Both the position numbers and the translations under genes were made by a program. Positions 8,307-16,561 of a stretch of 64,000 nt of DNA are shown one piece after another. Below the pieces are notes generated by a model. That model was not told the DNA's origin. It did no database searches and was given only the letters and a program-made list of their open reading frames with translations. How positions within the stretch are numbered: the first letter of the stretch is position 1; every line of letters starts with the position of its first letter. Source of the stretch: JAZDCZ01 sp046757925 (GTDB lineage: Bacteria > Gemmatimonadota > Gemmatimonadetes > Gemmatimonadales > GWC2-71-9); the NCBI GenBank assembly GCA_046757925.1, contig JBHHZE010000002.1:96827-160826 (forward strand), given 5' to 3'.

Positions 8307-9242
8307 CAGCTCAAACCGCATCCCTTCTCTGGCCACATCGAAGCCGCGCTGGGTGATTTGAGCGCGTTCGGGGCTGTCCGCGTCGAGCGCGACATTGGTG
8401 TTGTTGAGGTGGGTGAATACGATCTCGTGGCCGGCGCGAACTGCACCCTGGAGTAGCTCCATGGTGTCCGGTATCAGCGGATGCGGGATGTCCTCATGCC
8501 GGCGGCCCGGCACCTCTGTGGCCGAATAGAACGATCCGTCCAGCAGAGCGGCGTCCACGCCGGATACCACGCTCTCGACTGACCGATCCCATTTATTCCA
8601 GCCGTCGATGTCGGGCAAGTACAGCAACGACCGGCTGGGGCCCCGAAACACGAAAGCAACCGTGTCGGAAAACTCGTGGCGGTGGGGAACCGCTAGAAGC
8701 TTGACCGCGAGGTATTCGTCGATGCGATGCCACCTGTCGAACTCGAGCGGATGGAGTTCCAACCGGCCCTCTTTCACCAACAAACTCCAGGGCGCATTCT
8801 CGGCCAAGAATGTTGCCATGCTAGCGCTCGAGTAGCACGGCGTGCGCGCGATGCCCAGCCCCTCGCGCCCCAGCAGCGCGAGTCCCAGATAGTGTCCGAT
8901 GTGGGCGTGGGTGAGAAACATTCCGTCAAAGGGACGTCGCGCAGCGGCCCGGCGGCGGAATCCGCTGGCGGCTATGAGATCTATCTGCCGAGTGATGTCG
9001 GGCGTGGCGTCGACCAGATAGAAACGCTGGGCGGCCGGCTCGATGAGGGCGAGGGATGCCACGTACCGCGGTTTGGTCCTCGCGCGGTTGCAGCGGGGAG
9101 TGTAACATCCAGTTTGGGGTAGCCCGCCATCCTGGACCGATCCCAACACCAGGGCATGGATTTCGTGCTCCAATCGAAGTCGATTGACCGTCGCCGCGGC
9201 CGCGAGTGTACCAACGAAGCTTCTGCGAGTGAGAGGTCCCAT
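8304..9242 (-). CDS. MBL-fold metallohydrolase, PqqB-like, with Tat-type signal
   Basis: A 312-residue metallo-beta-lactamase-fold protein. The ATG at 9242 begins MGPLTRRSFVGTLAAAA, a twin-arginine-like signal; a longer in-frame ORF upstream has no family sequence and overlaps the divergent gene. Seen: GSVQDGGLPQTGC near the start (PqqB-like), the metal motif THAHIGHYLGL at 111-121, PHRHEFSDT at 186-194, DIDGW at 211-215 and THLNNTN at 277-283. PqqB acts in pyrroloquinoline quinone synthesis, but no other pqq gene is near, so a generic phosphodiesterase or hydrolase role is equally possible. Divergent from the M16 peptidase with a 154-bp shared control region. Confidence 0.82.
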   Translation of the reverse strand: MGPLTRRSFVGTLAAAATVNRLRLEHEIHALVLGSVQDGGLPQTGCYTPRCNRARTKPRYVASLALIEPAAQRFYLVDATPDITRQIDLIAASGFRRRAAARRPFDGMFLTHAHIGHYLGLALLGREGLGIARTPCYSSASMATFLAENAPWSLLVKEGRLELHPLEFDRWHRIDEYLAVKLLAVPHRHEFSDTVAFVFRGPSRSLLYLPDIDGWNKWDRSVESVVSGVDAALLDGSFYSATEVPGRRHEDIPHPLIPDTMELLQGAVRAGHEIVFTHLNNTNVALDADSPERAQITQRGFDVAREGMRFEL

Positions 9243-9396
9243 GACGCTCCAGCGGTTTGGTGGCAGAGTGAACGTTAATGTATTGTTGCTGACGCACGTG
9301 TGCCACGTCTGTGCCGGCCGGCAATCCTTCTGGGGTGAGGTGGCACAAACCGAGCGGCGCGAGGGTAAACAGGTTGGACGAATGGGGAGAGAGCTG

Positions 9397-12225
9397 ATGA
9401 AGCGTAGGTCGATCTGGACAATCTGGTGTGCCGTTCTTTTCGTGGGTGCTGCGACCGTCGAAGCACAGTCCCCTGTCCTAGATCCCTCAGACCCGCTCCC
9501 CCCCGACCCGTTAGTTACTGTCGGCAAGCTCGATAACGGCCTGCGCTACTACGTCAGGGTCAATCATCGTCCGGAAAATCGCGCCGAGCTGCGCCTGGTG
9601 GTCAACGTCGGCTCGGTGCTCGAGGACGACGACCAACTTGGTCTCGCGCACTTCGTCGAGCACATGGCGTTCAACGGAACCAAGCGGTTCCCACGCCAGC
9701 AGTTGGTGGACTATCTCGAGCGCATAGGCATGAGGTTTGGCGCGGATCTCAACGCATATACCAGCTTCGACGAGACGGTTTACATGCTCCAGGTCCCCAC
9801 CGACACGGCGGAGATCATGGAGAAAGCGTTCGAAATCCTGGAAGATTGGGCGCACAACCAGCTGTTCGACTCGACCCAGATCGATGCTGAACGTGGTGTG
9901 GTGATGGAGGAATGGCGGTTGGGCAGGGGAGCGGGCGCGCGGATAAGAGACAAACAATTCCCCACGCTGTTCAGGAATTCACGCTACGCCGAGCGGCTGC
10001 CGATCGGCAAGCCGGCGGTGCTGGAGTCGTTCGAGCACAGTGCGCTCAGGCGGTTCTATCGTGAGTGGTACAGGCCCGACCTCATGGCGGTAGTGGCTGT
10101 CGGCGATTTCGACGGAGACTCGGTGGTTGCGGCCATACGAGATCATTTTTCCGGCTGGAGTGGGCCCACAGACGGACGGGAACGCACCGTATATCCGGTC
10201 CCCGATCACGAGCGCACGCTCGTCACTATCGCAACGGACAAGGAGGCCACGAGTTCGAGTGTAAGTCTCTACTACCTTCAGCCGCCCCAGAGGGAGAGTA
10301 CGGTTGGCGACTATCGGGAACTGATAGTCGAGCGCCTTTACAACAGTATGTTGAACGATCGCCTGTTTGAACTGACGCAGCAGTCGGATCCGCCATTCCT
10401 GTACGGCTCTTCGGGCCAAGGACGCCTGATCCGTTCTAAGGAAGTGTACGTCCTGGGCGCGGGCGTGGCCGATGGCGGGGTAGAGCGCGGGTTGCGGTCG
10501 CTGTTGACCGAGGCCGAGCGTGTCGCGCGTTATGGATTCACAGCAACGGAATTGGAACGGCACAAGACCGAGTTGCTGCGTCGCCTCGAGCGAGAATACG
10601 CCGAGCGTGAAAAAACCAATTCGGCCGAATATGCATTCGAGTCCGTGAACGCGTTCTTGTATGACGAACCGATCCCCGGCATCGCCCTGGAATACCAACT
10701 GCATCAGCGTTTCCTACCGGGCATACAGCTGGACGAGGTCAACAGTCTGGCCCGCCAGTGGTTGACCGATCACAATCGCGTGATTCTGGTGAGCGCGCCC
10801 GAGAAAGACGGTGTCGAGATCCCGACGGCAGACGAGTTGTTGCAGGTGTTCAGAACGGTTGCCGCGAGTGATATAGAGCCATATACGGATGCGGTGGACA
10901 ACGATCCGCTGATAGCAGTGCCCCCGACTCCCGGAACAATCGTGGAAGGAAACGAAGTGGCCGAGATCGGGGTTACGATATGGCGGCTCTCGAACGGGGC
11001 TCGGGTGATTCTCAAGCCGACGGACTTCAAGGATGACGAAATCGTGTTCCGGGCGTCGAGTCCCGGAGGCACATCGCTCGCACCCGATCCTGATTTCATC
11101 GCCGCATCCACGGCTGCCACGGTCGTGTCTGCGGGAGGCGTGGGCAGGTTCAGCCTGGTTGAGCTTCAGAAGAAGCTCGCGGGCAAAGCGGTGTCACTGA
11201 GCCCGAGCCTGGGGTCACTTTACGAGGGGATGTCCGGCAGCGCTTCACCCCAAGATCTCGAAACATTGTTCCAGCTGATCTATATGATGTTTACGGCGCC
11301 GCGGCGCGACAGCACGTCTTACCTCGCGTTTCGCTCCCAGGTGAAATCGGTTCTGGCCAATCGCAGTTCGAGTCCTGAAGCGGCGTTTCAGGATACGTTG
11401 AGTGTAACGCTGGCGCAGCACCACTTCCGCGCCCGTCCGCCGACTAACGAGGTCTATGATGAAATGGACCTCGACAAATCGTTTCGCTTTTACCAAGATC
11501 GTTTTGCCGACGCGGGTGACTTTACGTTCGCTTTCGTGGGGAACCTCGATGTCGCTGAGACCAAACCTTTCGTGCTGCAGTATCTCGCCTCACTTCCCTC
11601 AAACGGGCGTACGGAAAGCTGGCGCGACTTGGGAATTGAACCGCCGGCCGGAAAGATCGAAAAAGTGGTGAGACGCGGTGTCGAGCCCAGAAGCCGAACC
11701 AGCGTAATCTTTACCGGTCCAACGGAATTCACCAGGCAGAACCGCTACAGGATCCGTTCACTCAGCGAGGTACTTCAAACGCGACTGCGGGAGAAGCTGC
11801 GCGAGGCGCTGAGTGGTACGTACAGCGTGTCGGTATCGGGCTCGGTGGTTAGCGAACCCAGACCTTCCTACTCGATGTCAATCAGTTTCAGTGCGGACCC
11901 CGACAGGCTGGAGGAACTCACGGCGGCCGTCTTCGAAGAGATTCGCAAGTTGCGCGACCAGGGACCCGATCCGTCCGACGTGGCGAAGGTGCAGGAGCAG
12001 GAAAGGCGCGAAATGGAAACGAGTCTGAAGCAGAACAGGTTCTGGCTCGGCCAGCTCCTGGCGTACGACCGCAACAACCTGGATCCGCGCGAAATTCTCT
12101 CATATGGCATTTTGATAGATGGGCTCACAGTCTCCGAAATACGGAGCGCTGCTCGGAGGTACCTACCCTTGGGCAATTATGTCAGAGTGTCGCTCTACCC
12201 TGAGGACAAGGCTGGAAGCCGCTAA
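9397..12225 (+). CDS. M16 family zinc peptidase (pitrilysin-like), secreted
   Basis: A 942-residue protein with two M16 halves. The start at ATG 9397 follows GGGGAGAGAGCTG and gives the signal peptide MKRRSIWTIWCAVLFVGAA ending in VEAQ. The inverted zinc motif HFVEH occupies residues 85-89 and the third ligand is E165 (DAERGVV), the expected 76-residue spacing, so the N-terminal half is catalytic. The C-terminal half (from about residue 520) lacks HxxEH, as usual for the inactive partner domain. It probably degrades peptides in the periplasm. The stop overlaps by 4 bp with a convergent gene. Confidence 0.92.
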   Translation: MKRRSIWTIWCAVLFVGAATVEAQSPVLDPSDPLPPDPLVTVGKLDNGLRYYVRVNHRPENRAELRLVVNVGSVLEDDDQLGLAHFVEHMAFNGTKRFPRQQLVDYLERIGMRFGADLNAYTSFDETVYMLQVPTDTAEIMEKAFEILEDWAHNQLFDSTQIDAERGVVMEEWRLGRGAGARIRDKQFPTLFRNSRYAERLPIGKPAVLESFEHSALRRFYREWYRPDLMAVVAVGDFDGDSVVAAIRDHFSGWSGPTDGRERTVYPVPDHERTLVTIATDKEATSSSVSLYYLQPPQRESTVGDYRELIVERLYNSMLNDRLFELTQQSDPPFLYGSSGQGRLIRSKEVYVLGAGVADGGVERGLRSLLTEAERVARYGFTATELERHKTELLRRLEREYAEREKTNSAEYAFESVNAFLYDEPIPGIALEYQLHQRFLPGIQLDEVNSLARQWLTDHNRVILVSAPEKDGVEIPTADELLQVFRTVAASDIEPYTDAVDNDPLIAVPPTPGTIVEGNEVAEIGVTIWRLSNGARVILKPTDFKDDEIVFRASSPGGTSLAPDPDFIAASTAATVVSAGGVGRFSLVELQKKLAGKAVSLSPSLGSLYEGMSGSASPQDLETLFQLIYMMFTAPRRDSTSYLAFRSQVKSVLANRSSSPEAAFQDTLSVTLAQHHFRARPPTNEVYDEMDLDKSFRFYQDRFADAGDFTFAFVGNLDVAETKPFVLQYLASLPSNGRTESWRDLGIEPPAGKIEKVVRRGVEPRSRTSVIFTGPTEFTRQNRYRIRSLSEVLQTRLREKLREALSGTYSVSVSGSVVSEPRPSYSMSISFSADPDRLEELTAAVFEEIRKLRDQGPDPSDVAKVQEQERREMETSLKQNRFWLGQLLAYDRNNLDPREILSYGILIDGLTVSEIRSAARRYLPLGNYVRVSLYPEDKAGSR

Positions 12226-12698
12226 AACCCGACGGTTAGGCCTACTCGGAACCTCTGGGCGGCATGGGAAAGCCCCGGTATCGCGTGCGCCAGGGCGCGC
12301 TGATTGTAGTAGTCCCTGAGCAGCGTCTGCACCGACACCGACAGGCCCACGGCGCGAGGTAAGTGCGACAGGCGGCGCCCCGACTCGAGGACGCCGGCAA
12401 GCAATCCCCGAGTGGCTTTAGCTGTGCGGCCGGCAACACCGGCTAACCTCGTCGCGAGCGAGTCGGACTCTGCCGGTCCGGTACCCAGGAGCGCGGAACG
12501 CGGCAGGTTCGCTCTCACATGAGGACCATGAGGGTAGCTCACCTCCCGATCGGCGCTGCCGTCGGGCTGCTCCGCCCACGCCATGGCGCTGGCGTACAAA
12601 GCCGGCCGATCCTGACCGTGAGCCGGGACCGCCGCGGCCAGGACAGCAACGGCCAAGAGACCGATTGCAAATGAGTTCCTCTCCCAGGCGATAAGCAT
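12222..12698 (-). CDS. Hypothetical secreted protein
   Basis: About 158 residues from ATG 12698 (a GTG at 12719 would add seven). The N-terminus looks like a signal peptide (IGLLAVAVLAAAVPAHGQ). The rest is Ala/Arg/Leu-rich with a basic helical middle; it ends RVGLTVGF, which has the alternating pattern and terminal Phe of outer-membrane beta strands, though the protein is short for a barrel. Not recognised. It lies downstream of the cupin gene on the same strand and overlaps the M16 gene by 4 bp. Confidence 0.5.
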   Translation of the reverse strand: MLIAWERNSFAIGLLAVAVLAAAVPAHGQDRPALYASAMAWAEQPDGSADREVSYPHGPHVRANLPRSALLGTGPAESDSLATRLAGVAGRTAKATRGLLAGVLESGRRLSHLPRAVGLSVSVQTLLRDYYNQRALAHAIPGLSHAAQRFRVGLTVGF

Positions 12699-12773
12699 GG
12701 GTACCAATCTGCACCGCACCGCCGCCCGGCGCGGTGAGCCGGCTCACCATTACTTTGTGCGCATCCACCCGGC

Positions 12774-13139
12774 TCACTCCTCGTCGCGTTTGGCCCGCTC
12801 CAGGGTGAACGCCGGCAGGCAGATCGCCACGTATTCCGCACCATCCGGTTCGGGCGTACTGTACTGCACCCACTCGCCCTTGCTCGCTATTACAGCCTCT
12901 CCTGCCTTGACATCGAAGGAGCCACCGTCGTAGCTGACGCGCAGCGTTCCACGCAAAACGAGCGTGAACTCATCGAAGTCCGGGGTCTGTCCCGGCTCGG
13001 TCCACCCCTCTGGGCTGGTCATCTTGGCGACGCTCACGCTGTCTGTGTCGCTATTGACCCTGCCAATGAACTCGTCGATTACTTTAGGTTTGGATCCAGC
13101 CGCCGCGACGCGCGAGGGAGAGGGAATGTGGGTCGGCAT
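12774..13139 (-). CDS. Cupin domain protein
   Basis: A 121-residue single-domain cupin. The start at ATG 13139 lies one base after the stop of the upstream PHP gene, so the two are translationally coupled; a longer in-frame upstream extension has no cupin character. Seen: FDEFTLVLRGTLRVSYDGG and VKAGEAVIASKGEWVQYSTP, the two cupin beta-motifs. The usual HxH of motif 1 is replaced by the DEFTLV region, so metal binding may be altered. Its role is unknown. Confidence 0.8.
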   Translation of the reverse strand: MPTHIPSPSRVAAAGSKPKVIDEFIGRVNSDTDSVSVAKMTSPEGWTEPGQTPDFDEFTLVLRGTLRVSYDGGSFDVKAGEAVIASKGEWVQYSTPEPDGAEYVAICLPAFTLERAKRDEE

Positions 13140-13140
13140 G

Positions 13141-13839
13141 CTAGAAAGGCGCCTCTTGGTACGCTCGTTCCACCGCCCGCCCGCCGCGCATCCCAGGGAA
13201 CAGCCGGCGCGTCCCGGACAACACCATCGATCCAACGTGCAGCCAGGGCGATCCCGTGCGGAGCCCTACCGCTCTCGCGGCCAGCAACGACTCTCTGAAT
13301 CCATCCACCCCCTTGAACGTCGGCATTTCCGTATACGCCCGTCCGAATTCATGCGGGAAATGTGCGTCGGAACTCGCGGCCGTCGGGAGCCCACGATCTC
13401 GCGCCGCCCGCATCGCCCGACGGTTCCACCAGGGTAGGAACGCTCGCGAATTGAAAACCTCAACCACATCCGCAAAATCTAGAATCTCCTCGGCATGTCG
13501 CACGGGGCGTGTGGCATACGCGTAGGGGTGAGGGGCGTACACGATACCACCCTGGTCGCGAACCCGCTCTGCCGTCTCGCGCACCGAGAGCTTCGGTGGG
13601 ATGACACGCGAAATGAACAGCGCGATCAAGTCGGTGCCACCGGCGCATTTGATCTCCTCGCCTACAATCACGTGCTCGGGGTACTGTGCCTTGAGTTCTA
13701 GCGCGGTCGCAATCCGGTCGTGATCGGTAATGGCTATGTGATCCAACCCCGAGTCGATAGCGCGGCGCACGATCTGGTCGGGCGCGGTCCACGCATCGGT
13801 GGAAAGTCGGCTGTGGCAGTGGAGGTCGACGTGAACCAT
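13141..13839 (-). CDS. PHP domain metal-dependent phosphoesterase
   Basis: A 232-residue PHP-fold hydrolase similar to YciV/TrpH-type phosphoesterases. Metal motifs seen: VDLHCHSRLSTDA (residues 4-16), AITDHDRI (36-43), GEEIKC (60-65), APHPYA (101-106) and SSDAHFP (156-162). These are the four PHP motifs, so it is likely active, probably on nucleotides or oligonucleotides. Its ATG overlaps the stop of uppS by one base (TGATG) and its stop is one base before the cupin start, placing it in the middle of a coupled operon. Confidence 0.88.
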   Translation of the reverse strand: MVHVDLHCHSRLSTDAWTAPDQIVRRAIDSGLDHIAITDHDRIATALELKAQYPEHVIVGEEIKCAGGTDLIALFISRVIPPKLSVRETAERVRDQGGIVYAPHPYAYATRPVRHAEEILDFADVVEVFNSRAFLPWWNRRAMRAARDRGLPTAASSDAHFPHEFGRAYTEMPTFKGVDGFRESLLAARAVGLRTGSPWLHVGSMVLSGTRRLFPGMRGGRAVERAYQEAPF

Positions 13840-14558
13840 CAGGGGTGTGCCGTTTGCATCGATTTTGTGAGACCGCCGAACTTGCGTTCTCGCTGAGCGA
13901 ACTCCGAAAGCGCCAGGGCCAAGTCGGACCTACGGAAATCAGGCCAGAGCGTTGTGGTGTAATACAGCTCCGCGTACGCCGCTTCCCACAGCAGGAAGTC
14001 CGAAAGACGCTGTTCTCCCGCCGTGCGAACTAGGAGGTCTAGATCGCGTGCGCCGCTTACGATCTGACGATGCATCAACTCAGGCGATATTTCCTCGGGG
14101 GCGAGGGTGCCCCGCTCGACCGCCTTGGCGAGTTCGGCCGCAGCCCGGGATATGACGAACCGCGAGCTGTAGTCGAGCGCGAGTCTCAGGTGCAGTGTAG
14201 TGCCCGAGGCGCTGGCGCTCTCCAGTTGCTCCAGGGCCTCTCGAGCCTGGCGTGGCATGCGATCGCGCCGGCCGATGGCCGTGACCTTGACTCCGTTCTC
14301 GATCAGCTCTCGAGCCTCACTGCGGCAATACTCCCGGAGAAGCCAGAACAGGCGGCCCACTTCCGCTGCGGGACGCTTCCAGTTGTCGCTCGAAAATGCG
14401 TATAGGGTCAGCGTGGTCACGCCGAGGGCGGGCGCACCCCGCACGACGTCGCGTACGCTTTCAATGCCCGCCATGTGTCCCCGCCAACGGGGTTTTCTTT
14501 GATCGCGTGCCCAGCGACCGTTCCCGTCCATAATGATTCCCACGTGCAGACCGCTCAT
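13839..14558 (-). CDS. uppS: Isoprenyl transferase (undecaprenyl diphosphate synthase family)
   Basis: A 239-residue cis-prenyltransferase that builds undecaprenyl diphosphate, the lipid carrier for peptidoglycan and O-antigen. Family motifs: HVGIIMDGNGRWA at the N-terminus (catalytic Asp), RGHMAGIESV, YAFSSDNWKRP, and DLLVRTAGEQRLSDFLLWEA followed by AELYYTTTLWPDF. Length is normal. The ATG overlaps the stop of the winged-helix regulator (ATGA). Cell-wall lipid synthesis coupled to a regulator and a PHP protein is unusual context; whether the regulator controls uppS is inference. Confidence 0.95.
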   Translation of the reverse strand: MSGLHVGIIMDGNGRWARDQRKPRWRGHMAGIESVRDVVRGAPALGVTTLTLYAFSSDNWKRPAAEVGRLFWLLREYCRSEARELIENGVKVTAIGRRDRMPRQAREALEQLESASASGTTLHLRLALDYSSRFVISRAAAELAKAVERGTLAPEEISPELMHRQIVSGARDLDLLVRTAGEQRLSDFLLWEAAYAELYYTTTLWPDFRRSDLALALSEFAQRERKFGGLTKSMQTAHP

Positions 14559-14875
14559 GCCCGCTCCAGTGCGTCACGAGCCTCGCTGAGGATCGTTTCC
14601 ATGCTATCCAGGTAGGATTCCAATGCCTTTCTTCCCCTCGTCGTCAAGCGATACTCCGTTCTGGGTTTTCGATCGTCGAAACCCTTTGTGACCTTTATGT
14701 AGCCGGCCTCTTCGAGCTTGCGTGCGTGAACGCTCAGATTGCCATCGCTCGTGTGCAGCACCCCCTTCAAGTCGGCAAAGCTCAGTCGATCTTCCGCCGC
14801 CAGGGCAGAGATGATGCCGAGACGGATGCGTTCGTGGACTAGGCGATCCAGCCCTTCGGTCACCGAACTAGCCAC
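14555..14875 (-). CDS. Winged-helix transcriptional regulator
   Basis: About 106 residues, a small DNA-binding protein of the winged helix MarR/ArsR-like class (HTH_27 type). Core: LSFADLKGVLHTSDGNLSVHARKLEEAGYIKVTKGFDDRKPRTEYRLTTRGR, the pattern of helix-turn-helix plus wing. I chose the GTG at 14875, which overlaps the TAG of the upstream membrane-protein gene (GTGGCTAG); a GTG four codons later is also possible. These regulators often pair with a membrane protein whose gene is adjacent, as here. The effector is unknown. Confidence 0.85.
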   Translation of the reverse strand: MASSVTEGLDRLVHERIRLGIISALAAEDRLSFADLKGVLHTSDGNLSVHARKLEEAGYIKVTKGFDDRKPRTEYRLTTRGRKALESYLDSMETILSEARDALERA

Positions 14876-15449
14876 CGTGTCTCCAAACGACGTCCATTCC
14901 GACGACGATGTGCAGGCCGCCGAAACCGCAGCCCAGCAGCAGTGTACCGAGATCCGGGCGGAACAGGGCAACTGCACCTAGGGCCAGGAACGCCACCCCC
15001 ATCCACCGGATGGCCCGGACCGAGAAGATCCCGCCGGCCGTGACCCCGGCGCCGTACAGGGCAAGCCATGTGCCAGGGAGGAGATACGATTGTTCGCGAC
15101 CTGCCAGCGAGAAGGTCAACAGGGCCCCGGCAACCAACGCTGGGGTCATGACCCACACTAGCTTCTGGAACGCGCCGGACCAGATAGGCACGTTGGTCTT
15201 GCGGGCCTTGAGCGTATTCGCCGCCGCGGCTATGGCGATGGACAACCCGGCGGCCGGGATCCAGACGCGTAGGTCGGCTGTGGCGCCACCGGCTGCAGCC
15301 AACCATGCGGCGACCAATCCGACGGTCCCCACGGCCACCAGGCCCCAACCGGATACCGCCGAGAAGGTGGATGCCGATTCCATGGTACGACGGATAAAAG
15401 CCAGAGTCTCTTTGGGATCCTGCTTGTCTTCGTACGTTGGAGTGGTCAC
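14868..15449 (-). CDS. Integral membrane protein paired with winged-helix regulator
   Basis: About 193 residues. The GTG at 15449 is preceded by an excellent ribosome site (GGGGGAG, 4 nt spacing), so I prefer it to the longer ORF start at 15521. A short soluble N-terminus (EDKQDPKETLAFIRRTME) precedes five or six hydrophobic helices. Not a recognised transporter. First gene of the minus-strand run that continues through the regulator, uppS, PHP and cupin; divergent from the gldA operon. Confidence 0.75.
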   Translation of the reverse strand: MTTPTYEDKQDPKETLAFIRRTMESASTFSAVSGWGLVAVGTVGLVAAWLAAAGGATADLRVWIPAAGLSIAIAAAANTLKARKTNVPIWSGAFQKLVWVMTPALVAGALLTFSLAGREQSYLLPGTWLALYGAGVTAGGIFSVRAIRWMGVAFLALGAVALFRPDLGTLLLGCGFGGLHIVVGMDVVWRHGG

Positions 15450-15536
15450 GCTTCTCCCCCGGCTGCGGGTAGCTGAAAAGAACTTTATGTTACAAAGTAT
15501 AGTATGGGCGGTCGATTTCAAGGGTTTGGGGCGGGC

Positions 15537-15564
15537 TTGAATGCGGCGTCCAACCTATTATGAT
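15537..15564 (+). promoter_or_regulatory. Sigma-70-type promoter of the gldA operon
   Basis: TTGAAT (15537-15542), 16-nt spacer, TATGAT (15559-15564). Transcription would begin near 15571, giving a leader of about 50 nt before the ATG at 15623. Confidence 0.6.
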
Positions 15565-15622
15565 TTTCACGCTGCCCGGAATGCCGGTTTATTGGGCACT
15601 AACCTCACAACCAAAGTGTAGG

Positions 15623-16561
15623 ATGTCGTTACTCTCTCTAAACAACGTTTCGAAGCGGTTCGGGAACGTGAGCGCAGTAGATACCGTCTCGTTTTCCGTG
15701 GACCGCGGCGAGGTCGTGGGCTTTCTCGGCCCCAATGGGGCCGGCAAGTCCACTACCATGCGGATGATCAACCAATACTTCGAGCCCAACGAGGGCGAAA
15801 TATTTTTCGACGGCGAGCTTCTGACGGACGTCTCGCGCGAGGCGAAACGGCGGATCGGGTATTTGGCCGAGAACAATCCACTGTATGGCGACATGCTGGT
15901 TGCCGAGTACCTGGCCTTCATAGCCGACCTGCGTGGGATCGATGGCAGAGAACGACTCCAGGGGATCGCCTCAGCGGTCGAGGGTACCGGAATCGCAGAG
16001 GTCTACTACCGGCCGATTTCCCAACTCTCGAAGGGGTACCGCCAGCGGGTGGGCCTTGCCCAGGCGATTTTGCACGAACCCGACCTCCTGGTGCTCGACG
16101 AGCCGACCGAGGGCCTAGATCCCAATCAGCGGGTGGAAATACGGCGCCTGATCGACAATCTGGGTAAGGAGCGCACCGTGGTGCTCTCGACACACGTGCT
16201 CCCCGAGGTGCAGCACATGTGCTCCCGACTTCTCGTTATCAATCGTGGAAAACTCGTGGCGGACGGACCGATCGAGGAGTTGGTCGCGCAGGCCAGCGGA
16301 GTGGTGCAAATCAATGTCGAGGCGGCTGGTGCCGGCATTGCAGATGCGCTGAGCAAGTTGGCCGGCGTCAAGAGGATTAGGGAAGTGCGGGAGGCGGGAG
16401 ACCGTGTGGTCGTGGGACTCTCCGCCGAAGCGGCGAGTGACGTCCGGCCCGCGATCTTCGATCTGGCCAAAGCGGAGGGCTGGAGGCTCTACGAGTTACA
16501 TCAGGAGACGCGGAGTTTGGAGGAGCTGTTCCACCAGCTCACGACGGCGGAGGCGGCATGA
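15623..16561 (+). CDS. ABC transporter ATP-binding protein, GldA-like
   Basis: A 312-residue ABC ATPase. ATG 15623 begins MSLLSLNNVSKRFGN, the usual domain start; an in-frame ATG at 15560 lies in the promoter. Walker A GPNGAGKST at about 36-44, signature LSKGYRQR, Walker B LLVLDEPTEGLDP, and the switch His in STHVLPE. A C-terminal 80-residue extension is typical of the ABC-2 exporter class. It is coupled by ATGA to the permease gene. By homology to GldA it may energise the GldFG complex, but similar operons occur in non-gliding bacteria, so motility cannot be claimed. Confidence 0.92.
   Translation: MSLLSLNNVSKRFGNVSAVDTVSFSVDRGEVVGFLGPNGAGKSTTMRMINQYFEPNEGEIFFDGELLTDVSREAKRRIGYLAENNPLYGDMLVAEYLAFIADLRGIDGRERLQGIASAVEGTGIAEVYYRPISQLSKGYRQRVGLAQAILHEPDLLVLDEPTEGLDPNQRVEIRRLIDNLGKERTVVLSTHVLPEVQHMCSRLLVINRGKLVADGPIEELVAQASGVVQINVEAAGAGIADALSKLAGVKRIREVREAGDRVVVGLSAEAASDVRPAIFDLAKAEGWRLYELHQETRSLEELFHQLTTAEAA

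Noticed and set aside
15470..15520. Minus-strand TATACT box upstream of the membrane protein
   Set aside because: The nearest -35-like TTGAAA has only 14 nt spacing; not convincing.
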